Positions 1-5,185 of a DNA stretch of 9,615 nt are shown in pieces. Source of the stretch: JAVMKJ01 sp031732875. Its GTDB lineage: Bacteria > Pseudomonadota > Gammaproteobacteria > Competibacterales > Competibacteraceae. A model generated the notes under the pieces. The model was not told the DNA's origin. It did not search any database and saw nothing but the letters and a program-made list of their open reading frames with translations. The stretch is taken from the NCBI GenBank assembly GCA_031732875.1, contig JAVMKL010000014.1:1-9615 (forward strand), given 5' to 3'. Numbering within the stretch: the first letter of the stretch is position 1; every line of letters starts with the position of its first letter. A program made the translations under genes and the position numbers.

Positions 1-188
1 TCACCCATGATATCGACGATGCTTTGTTGATGGGAGATCGGATCGTGGTTATGGGTGGCAGGCCCGCCCAGATCAAATTGAATCGCCAGCTTGATTTTCT
101 ACACCCGCGCAATCCAAAGAAGAACGCTGCTCTGGGTGACCTGAAGGATGAATTGTTCCTGATGCTTGGAGTGAGCTATGCCGTATGA
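1..188 (+). CDS. ABC transporter ATP-binding protein, C-terminal end (partial)
   Basis: This is the 3' end of a gene that begins before the window. The frame starts at base 3 and gives 62 codons ending in TGA at 186-188. It opens with THDIDDALLMGDRIVVM, which matches the switch-histidine (H-loop) segment of ABC ATPases, followed by the RPAQI-like strand typical of NitT/TauT (SsuB/NrtD/TauB) importers. The Walker A, signature and Walker B motifs would lie upstream and cannot be checked. The subunit would hydrolyse ATP on the cytoplasmic face of an importer. Its stop overlaps the start of the binding-protein gene by 11 bp, which indicates one operon with translational coupling. The substrate cannot be told from this fragment. 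Confidence 0.9.
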   Translation, partial: THDIDDALLMGDRIVVMGGRPAQIKLNRQLDFLHPRNPKKNAALGDLKDELFLMLGVSYAV

Positions 189-1227
189 GTGGATTCATCG
201 CTGGCGTCATTTGCCTTTGACTTGGCGTGTTGCTATCGTCGCCATTGGTTGGTTGATTCTCATTGCTGCCCTGCATTATTGGTTCAACGCGGAACGAGGT
301 GGTAGAAAGGTAGTACGGCTGGGTTATATGCCGGTGATCAGCAATTTGGCGGCACCCTTGCTGGATTACGCCAGCCGGAACCAGGAAGCGGTGCAGTTTC
401 AGGCGCTGAAGTTTTCTTCTTTCGCGGAATTGGGGGAGGCGCTGCGCAACGACCAGATTGAGGCCGCCTTCATGATTGCGCCCCTGGCCATCGTGCTCCG
501 GCAGCAGGGAGCGGACGTCAAGCTGGTTTATATCGGCAATCGCCATGAAAGCACGTTGGTCGCCAGAAAGGATTTACATGCAACCACGCTGAACGATCTG
601 GTTGGTAAAACTGTCGCCGTCCCCATGCGCTACTCGGGTCATAACCTCGGTATCCGTCGGTTGATGGAGGAGCGTGGACTGGCCGATAGAATCAAGGTGG
701 TTGAAATGAATCCGCCGGACATGGCGGCGTCCCTGGCCGCAGGTTCCCTGGACGCCTATTTCGTGGGGGAACCGTTTGCGGCTAAGACCCTGAAAAGTGG
801 CGATGCCAGTCGGATTTATTATGTCGAGGAGGTGTGGCCGAATTTTATTTGTAATCTGACCTTGGTCAAGCAAAAGCTGATTCAAGAAGATCCGGCTGTT
901 GTAAAGTTACTGGTCGAAGGCGCCGCCCGTTCGGGTGTCTGGGCGGGGAAGAACACCCAGACAACTGCCAGGATTGCCGGGCAATACTGGAATCAACCCC
1001 CTGAATTGGTTGAGTATGCCCTCTCGACGCCCCCCAACCGAATTCGCTACGATCAGTTCGTGCCCAGGCAGGAAGAAATGCAACGACTGGCCGATTTGAT
1101 GGTGCATTTTGGTTTGCTGACCGGTGGCGACATTACCGGCCTAGTGGAGGATCGGTTCGCGAAAGCGGCCGATTTGAATGAAGTGACCGATGTTGAGAGC
1201 ATACTTCGGACGTCCGGATCGAAATAA
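178..1227 (+). CDS. ABC transporter substrate-binding protein, NMT1/SsuA/NrtA-like, membrane-anchored
   Basis: 349 residues. The start at 178 has a GGAG Shine-Dalgarno at 168-171 and overlaps the preceding ATPase gene. Residues 1-17 are basic and aromatic, followed by one hydrophobic segment at about 18-36. I see no lipobox cysteine and no clear signal-peptidase site, so an N-terminal membrane anchor facing the periplasm is likely. From about residue 45 the sequence follows the family II periplasmic fold of NitT/TauT proteins: RLGYMPV opening strand, the LRNDQIEAAFMIAPLAIVLRQQG segment, LNDLVGKTVAVP, and the SLDAYFVGEPFAAK hinge segment. Known relatives bind nitrate, sulfonates, taurine, bicarbonate or pyrimidine precursors. 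The ligand here cannot be assigned from sequence alone. No permease gene is visible and it is presumably upstream. The gene ends 6 bp before the convergent PilZ gene. Confidence 0.9.
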   Translation: MPYEWIHRWRHLPLTWRVAIVAIGWLILIAALHYWFNAERGGRKVVRLGYMPVISNLAAPLLDYASRNQEAVQFQALKFSSFAELGEALRNDQIEAAFMIAPLAIVLRQQGADVKLVYIGNRHESTLVARKDLHATTLNDLVGKTVAVPMRYSGHNLGIRRLMEERGLADRIKVVEMNPPDMAASLAAGSLDAYFVGEPFAAKTLKSGDASRIYYVEEVWPNFICNLTLVKQKLIQEDPAVVKLLVEGAARSGVWAGKNTQTTARIAGQYWNQPPELVEYALSTPPNRIRYDQFVPRQEEMQRLADLMVHFGLLTGGDITGLVEDRFAKAADLNEVTDVESILRTSGSK

Positions 1228-1233
1228 CCAGGC

Positions 1234-1665
1234 TCATCTTGCCAGGTAGTCCGCCAAGTTTTCCAGATACTTTTTGAGGGCGTTGTATTCATCCTCATAG
1301 ATATCCAGAAACTTCACGCCGATTTCATAACCGTCGCCATCCGGCAACGGATTCGTCCAGACGACTTCGGCAATCGCAGTCAGGGGAGTGACTGCGACAA
1401 TGCCGGCTGAGTCATCGATGATCGAGGCAACGCTCTTAACATACCGTCGCCAGCCCTTCAGGTTTATCTTCAAGCTCAGCCGGATTCCCGGTTCATAAGC
1501 GTTGGCAACGGTAAGGCCAATCCCGCCTTTCGCTATATTTTTCAAAGTGCCGGATTCGTTCGCTTCCGTCGAAAGAGGATATTCGAGCTTGGCGATTGTA
1601 ACGGGAACTTCCTTGGGAAGCCTCGGGTAGTCGCGTTTGTCTTGGTTGGTTTGTGCTTGAGCCAT
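1234..1665 (-). CDS. PilZ-domain protein (probable cyclic-di-GMP receptor)
   Basis: 143 residues when started at 1665, where GAGGA lies about 8 bases upstream of ATG. An in-frame ATG at 1698 would add 11 residues, but it lacks a Shine-Dalgarno and lies almost at the predicted transcription start, so I prefer the shorter form. Single PilZ domains bind cyclic-di-GMP through an RxxxR motif and a [D/N]xSxxG motif. Here RxxxR is intact (R11-D-Y-P-R15), but the second motif reads N43-I-A45-K-G-G48, with alanine in place of the usual serine. The later AEVVW (99-103) and GVKF (116-119) segments also fit PilZ. There is no transmembrane segment or partner domain, so it is a cytoplasmic adaptor-type protein. 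Binding is likely but could be weakened by the alanine. It is convergent with the ABC genes and not in their operon. Confidence 0.88.
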   Translation of the reverse strand: MAQAQTNQDKRDYPRLPKEVPVTIAKLEYPLSTEANESGTLKNIAKGGIGLTVANAYEPGIRLSLKINLKGWRRYVKSVASIIDDSAGIVAVTPLTAIAEVVWTNPLPDGDGYEIGVKFLDIYEDEYNALKKYLENLADYLAR

Positions 1666-1706
1666 CACTTGTTCCTCAGGCTTCGGTGAATTGGGCATCT
1701 CGTCAT

Positions 1707-1715
1707 ATTTTATCA
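1707..1715 (-). promoter_or_regulatory. Extended -10 promoter element for the PilZ gene
   Basis: On the minus strand the bases read TGATAAAAT, an extended -10 (TGn plus a 5/6 match to TATAAT), inside a markedly AT-rich stretch (about 1700-1760) that contrasts with the surrounding GC-rich DNA. No good -35 is seen at the standard distance, which is tolerable for an extended -10. Transcription would start near 1700, giving a leader of about 35 bases to the ATG at 1665. Confidence 0.5.
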
Positions 1716-2005
1716 GAGATAAGTTTCAATTAAATGCTGTTGTCATAAAATATATCCATCAATTGCGTACTGCTCCGTCGCATTCGTTCGGGCGCGGTAT
1801 CCGCTTGCTGCCGACTCGTGCCCTGGATGTACTCCCGCAACGGGCCGGCGGCGGTAGGCGGCGGTAGGCGTCGGTTGTCCTCGCCCGCTCGCCGGGGGTC
1901 TATTGATAGCGTGATGCCCTGGGGGAGTGGCCGTTAAATATCGATGCGGGGTAGAGTAGAGGCGGCTGTCCGAAGTCTGGTGGCAGCGTGGGCTGAAGGG
2001 TTGAC
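1716..2005. other. Intergenic stretch without a convincing gene
   Basis: The region between the divergent PilZ and Uma2 genes. Minus-strand frames stay open through it, but they have low-complexity, proline- and arginine-rich translations and no usable start with a ribosome binding site. One frame ends in a plausible-looking tail (LREYIQGTSRQQAD, ending near 1734) but has no start codon with a Shine-Dalgarno after its upstream TAA, so it is at most a remnant. A short GC-rich tandem repeat lies at 1847-1876. I see no clear sigma-70 promoter for the Uma2 gene. Confidence 0.5.
1847..1876. repeat. Short 10-bp tandem repeat, about three units
   Basis: The unit GGCGGCGGTA occurs twice exactly (1847-1856 and 1857-1866), followed by a third unit with two changes (1867-1876). 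It lies in non-coding DNA upstream of the Uma2 gene. It has no evident function and may be a slippage product. Confidence 0.75.
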
Positions 2006-2016
2006 GGAGGGGAACG

Positions 2017-2520
2017 ATGGACGCGGCGGCGTTGGCGGAAAAGTGGCGCGAAGTAGTCGAGAGCCCGTATCTGCGCGATTTGCCTTTCAAGCTGGAGTTG
2101 AATGAAGAAGGCAAGGTGGAGTTCGCGATGAGTCCGGCCAGTAATCGGCGTCCCCATTGGCAGTTCAGAATTGGTGTGCTGTTGGAACGGGCACTCGGTG
2201 GCGGGGCGCTGGTGGAATGTTCGATTCTGACCCGCAGGGGGGTGAAGGTAGCCGATGTGGCCTGGTGTTCGCCGGCATTCCTCGCGCAGCATGGCTATGA
2301 GACGCCCTATACCCGAGCTCCGGAGTTGTGCGTTGAGGTGGCATCGCCATCCAATACCGCCGATGAGTTGGCCGAGCAAGCCTTGCTGTATCTCGACGCG
2401 GGCGCGGTCGAGGCGTGGGTCGTGCGCGAGGACGGCCAAGTGGAGATATTCAGTGCCGATGGACGACGGACGCAATCGACGTTCGGTGTCGTGGTCGAAC
2501 CATTCGGGTTGGACTCGTGA
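2017..2520 (+). CDS. Uma2-family (DUF820) putative endonuclease-like protein
   Basis: 167 residues. The start at 2017 has a strong Shine-Dalgarno (GGAGG at 2006-2010, spacing 6). Uma2 proteins have a PD-(D/E)XK nuclease-like fold. They are abundant in cyanobacteria and other bacteria with expanded accessory families, and their biological role is poorly known. Visible hallmarks are the N-terminal MSPAS-like segment (38-42), VADVAW with candidate catalytic D80, APELCVEVASPSN with E107, and the ALLYLDAGAVEAWVV C-terminal block (122-136). The lysine that many members carry just before the LxLY segment is glutamine here (Q121), so nuclease activity is uncertain. The gene appears to be a single-gene unit. 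It abuts, tail to tail, a decayed second Uma2 gene on the minus strand. Confidence 0.85.
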   Translation: MDAAALAEKWREVVESPYLRDLPFKLELNEEGKVEFAMSPASNRRPHWQFRIGVLLERALGGGALVECSILTRRGVKVADVAWCSPAFLAQHGYETPYTRAPELCVEVASPSNTADELAEQALLYLDAGAVEAWVVREDGQVEIFSADGRRTQSTFGVVVEPFGLDS

Positions 2521-2669
2521 TGCCGGTCGTTTCCGGAGCGCACTGGAGCGTTTCCAGCCGGCGCGCTTCGATGTCCACCAGCAATATACTCGTGTTTTTC
2601 CGCTTGCCGTTCCTCCCAGGCCAGGTAGTCCTCGGCATAAAAAGTAGTTTGAACGGCCAGATTCGCCAT
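2520..2669 (-). pseudogene. Decayed Uma2-family gene (N-terminal piece plus out-of-frame tail)
   Basis: Reading the minus strand from ATG at 2669 gives MANLAVQTTFYAEDYLAWEE, then RQAEKHEYIAG. This is the typical N-terminus of a Uma2 protein of a different subgroup from the intact neighbour. The normal continuation (E-V-F-A-M and the whole nuclease core) is missing from about 2577 onward. In another frame from about 2580 the sequence reads LLVDIEARRLETLQ, which resembles the late VD-x-E-x-R-x-LE strand of Uma2 proteins. The simplest explanation is an internal deletion that joined start and end out of frame. The N-terminal match is convincing; the tail match is tentative. The frame also extends upstream to ATG at 2723 with MDLADGALVLQAKHPGVE, which vaguely recalls a PIN-toxin C-terminus but is too short to call. 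Confidence 0.6.
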
Positions 2670-2742
2670 CTCGACCCCCGGATGCTTAGCCTGTAGAACC
2701 AGCGCACCGTCAGCGAGATCCATATTTACATCGGTTATGGGA

Positions 2743-2770
2743 TTTTCCCTCCTTGGACAAGGAGGGGTGG
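2743..2770. repeat. Palindromic dispersed repeat, copy 1
   Basis: The core is a perfect inverted repeat, CCCTCCTTG (2747-2755) and CAAGGAGGG (2758-2766), with a 2-base spacer, followed by GTGG. A second copy lies at 9430-9457 and matches 23 of 28 positions, so this is a dispersed REP-like or miniature element rather than a gene-specific structure. It sits about 45 bp downstream of the phosphofructokinase stop. It could form a stem in that transcript but lacks the 3' U-run of an intrinsic terminator. Confidence 0.65.
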
Positions 2771-2810
2771 TTCGAAACGGCGGTTCCCCAAGCGGTATGG
2801 AATGCTGATA

Positions 2811-5048
2811 TCACCCCGAATCCGCCTGTTCCGCCGCCGGTTGCGACAGATCCTGGAGGACCGGGCGCAGTTCCAGCCACCACTGTTCCAGCGGGCGCCG
2901 GTTGGGCAGGTCGACCATGTCCGGCAATTGCTTGATCGGGAAGGTGGTCACCTTCCCTTCGACCAGGCCGATGAAGGCGCCCGCCGCCGAGCCGCGCTCC
3001 AGTTCTCCGGTCAGGAAATCGATGCCATGGGCCGCCAGCCGGGTGGCCAGGATGCGGTCGAAGGGCGAGGGGTTGTCGCCCTGCTGGACGTGGCCCAGCA
3101 CCGCCTGGCGCACGTCGAACCAGGCCCCGCCTTCCTCCTCGAACAGCCGGCACAGGAAATCGGTGGTGTATTGCGGGTTGGCCAGTTCGTTGCGGATGGT
3201 CAGATAGAATCGCCGCCCGCCGCGGAAGCTGGCGATCATCCGCTCCACGTCGGCCTGCAAGTCCTTGAGGGTGATGCCCTCCTCGGGGAGGTAGATCCGT
3301 TCGGCGCCGCCGGCCATGCCGCTCATCAGGGCCAGATAACCGCAATGGCGTCCCATCACCTCGACCACGAAACAGCGCCGCGCCGCCATCGCCGATCGCT
3401 TGATCCGATCGAGCGCCTCGACGATGACGTTGAGTGCGGTATCGGCGCCGATGCTTAGGTCCGATCCCGGCAGGTTGTTGTCGATGCTGGCCGGCAGGCA
3501 GATCGTCGGAATCTTGAATGCGGGGTAGCGTTCCCGCTCGGTGTAAAACTGGTATGCTCCCTGATAAGCCTTCCAGCCGCCGATGATCAGCAAGCCATCG
3601 ATGCCATGATTTTCCAGGGCGCGGGCAGCCGGATAAAGCTGCTCGGTGGTGGGGATGATCCGGCTGGCGCCCAGTTCGGCGCCGCCCAGCGCGGTCCAGC
3701 CTTCGACGTCGCCCCAAGTGAGTTCCTCGATCCGGCCGTTGATCAATCCCTCAAAACTGCCGCGCACCCCGAACATGGTGTGCCCGCGATCCAGTCCCAG
3801 CCGGACGGCGGCGCGGGCGGCGGTGTTCATGCCAGGCGCCAGCGCGCCGCCGTGCAGCACCGCGATCCGGCGGGGGCGGGCCGGCGGGGTCACGCTGGGC
3901 AGCGCCTCGGCCATCGCTTTGAAGATGTCGAACATCGCCTTGAAGCTGCCGCCGCGCAGTTCCATCGCCGTGGGGTAATCTTTTTCGGCGATCAGCCGGG
4001 CCACCGACCGGGTCTGCTCGACGCACTGCATCAACGGCGCGCGCCGGACCCGGTTGTAGCGGACCCCGATCAGTTGCGGTTCGCTGTCCGCCGCGGCCGC
4101 GAGTAGTTCGTCGACGGCGGCATGACCGATCAGGGTGCTCATCCAGCGGTCGTAGGCACTGGGCGTGCCGCCGCGCTGCACGTGGCCGAGAATGGTGACC
4201 CGGGTGTCCTCGCCGAGCCGCTGTTCCAGAACCTGGCGCACGTAGTCGGCACCGATGGGATTGCCGGCGCGGTCGCTGGCGCCTTCGGCCACCACCACGA
4301 TGCTGTCGCGGCGGCCGGCGGCCCGGCCGTTGCGCAGCAACTCGCACATGCGTTCTTCCCAGCCGTCGGCGGGGGGATGTTCGGGAATCAGCACGTAATC
4401 GGCGCCGCCGGCGATGGCGCTGGTCAGCGCCAGATAACCACAATGCCGGCCCATCACCTCGACCACGAAACTGCGCTGGTGACTGGCGGCGGTGCTGGTC
4501 AGTGCGTCGATGGCCTCGGTGATCCGGTGCAGGGCGGAGTCGGCGCCGATGGTCATGTCGGTACCGACCATGTCGTTGTCGATCGAGCCGACCAGCCCGA
4601 CGATCATCAAGGCTGGATGGGCGCCGGCGGTCGCCTCGTCGATCTCGCCTCGTTGCAGGAGTTCCGCCACCAGTTCCGGCCATTCCTGGCGGAACAGGTT
4701 GGCGCCGGTCAGGCTGCCGTCGCCACCGATGACCACCAGCCGGTCGATGCCGTGGTGGAGCAGGTTGCGGGCGGCGCGCCGGCGACCTTCCCGTTCGCGG
4801 AAGGCCGGACAACGGGCGGTGCCGATGACGGTGCCGCCCCGGTGCAGGATGCTGCCGACATCGTCCCACGACAGGGGCCGAATGCGGTCGCCTCCGTCCA
4901 CCATGCCCTGATAGCCCTCGTAAATGGCGTGGACGGTCGCGCCTTCGTGCAGGGCGGCACGTACTACGGCACGAACGGCGGCGTTCATGCCTTGGGCGTC
5001 GCCGCCGCTGGTCAGAACGCCGATGCTGGTTGGTTGAAGGCTGGACAT
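2811..5048 (-). CDS. Two-domain (tandem-fused) 6-phosphofructokinase, eukaryote-like architecture
   Basis: 745 residues from ATG at 5048; GGGGA lies about 11 bases upstream. The frame runs 46 codons further, but that extension has no family similarity. It would phosphorylate fructose 6-phosphate to fructose 1,6-bisphosphate, the committed step of glycolysis. Bacterial PFK is normally about 320 residues; this is two copies in one chain. The N-half (about 8-320) has GGDAQGMN (15-22), GTARC (76-80), GGDGS (108-112, glycine form typical of ATP rather than PPi users), SIDND (155-159, catalytic base D157) and MGRHCG (199-204). The C-half (about 394-715) has degenerate GGALAPGMN (400-408), GGWKA instead of GGDGS (490-494) and SIDNN (521-525), while keeping MGRHCG (565-570), YTTDF and GHVQQG. 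This matches the catalytic-plus-regulatory plan of eukaryotic PFK-1. It is monocistronic in the window and divergent from the helicase operon. I infer an allosteric C-half; its effector is unknown. Confidence 0.93.
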   Translation of the reverse strand: MSSLQPTSIGVLTSGGDAQGMNAAVRAVVRAALHEGATVHAIYEGYQGMVDGGDRIRPLSWDDVGSILHRGGTVIGTARCPAFREREGRRRAARNLLHHGIDRLVVIGGDGSLTGANLFRQEWPELVAELLQRGEIDEATAGAHPALMIVGLVGSIDNDMVGTDMTIGADSALHRITEAIDALTSTAASHQRSFVVEVMGRHCGYLALTSAIAGGADYVLIPEHPPADGWEERMCELLRNGRAAGRRDSIVVVAEGASDRAGNPIGADYVRQVLEQRLGEDTRVTILGHVQRGGTPSAYDRWMSTLIGHAAVDELLAAAADSEPQLIGVRYNRVRRAPLMQCVEQTRSVARLIAEKDYPTAMELRGGSFKAMFDIFKAMAEALPSVTPPARPRRIAVLHGGALAPGMNTAARAAVRLGLDRGHTMFGVRGSFEGLINGRIEELTWGDVEGWTALGGAELGASRIIPTTEQLYPAARALENHGIDGLLIIGGWKAYQGAYQFYTERERYPAFKIPTICLPASIDNNLPGSDLSIGADTALNVIVEALDRIKRSAMAARRCFVVEVMGRHCGYLALMSGMAGGAERIYLPEEGITLKDLQADVERMIASFRGGRRFYLTIRNELANPQYTTDFLCRLFEEEGGAWFDVRQAVLGHVQQGDNPSPFDRILATRLAAHGIDFLTGELERGSAAGAFIGLVEGKVTTFPIKQLPDMVDLPNRRPLEQWWLELRPVLQDLSQPAAEQADSG

Positions 5049-5084
5049 GGTCTGATTTTCCCCGCTGGATGGAACACTGGAAAG

Positions 5085-5113
5085 GATAGATGCTATTGGT
5101 GGCGCTGGGTCAA
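5085..5113 (-). promoter_or_regulatory. Candidate sigma-70 promoter for the phosphofructokinase gene
   Basis: On the minus strand TTGACC (5113-5108, 5/6 match to the -35 consensus) is followed after 17 bp by TCTATC (5090-5085, only a 3/6 match to the -10). This would start transcription near 5078 and give a leader of about 30 bases to the ATG at 5048. The weak -10 suggests a modest or activator-dependent promoter. The inverted repeat at 5123-5140 ends 10 bp upstream of the -35, a position usual for an activator site. Confidence 0.35.
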
Positions 5114-5122
5114 GTAGTGTAA

Positions 5123-5140
5123 TTTTGCAACATTGCAAAA
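5123..5140. promoter_or_regulatory. Perfect inverted repeat TTTTGCAA-CA-TTGCAAAA, operator-like
   Basis: Two 8-bp arms in exact inverted symmetry with a 2-base spacer, located in the only non-coding gap between the divergent PFK and helicase-associated genes. It is AT-rich in a GC-rich surrounding. The size and symmetry fit a dimeric helix-turn-helix regulator. It overlaps a weak TGTAAT (5118-5123) that could be a -10 for the plus-strand operon (TTGGTG at 5096-5101, spacing 16), where binding would repress. For the PFK gene it lies upstream of the candidate -35. There is no U-run, so it is not a terminator. The cognate regulator is not encoded nearby. Confidence 0.55.
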
Positions 5141-5185
5141 CTCCGAACCCGGACTCAGCACCCTGCCTTTCCCGAGTCATCATCA

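Noticed and set aside
1847..1876. Short tandem repeats considered as a CRISPR fragment.
   Set aside because: The units are only 10 bp and directly adjacent with no spacers, and no cas gene is present.
1743..2114. A minus-strand open frame of 123 codons overlapping the Uma2 start.
   Set aside because: Low-complexity translation with no family signal, and it runs antisense to the well-supported Uma2 gene and its ribosome binding site.
2747..2766. Palindrome read as an intrinsic terminator for PFK.
   Set aside because: No T-run follows on the PFK strand, and a similar copy exists at 9430-9457 away from any gene end, so a dispersed repeat explains it better.
3751..4869. A 372-codon open frame in another frame of the PFK gene.
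   Set aside because: The translation is extremely arginine- and proline-rich, typical of a shifted frame of a GC-rich gene; PFK motifs occupy the other frame throughout.
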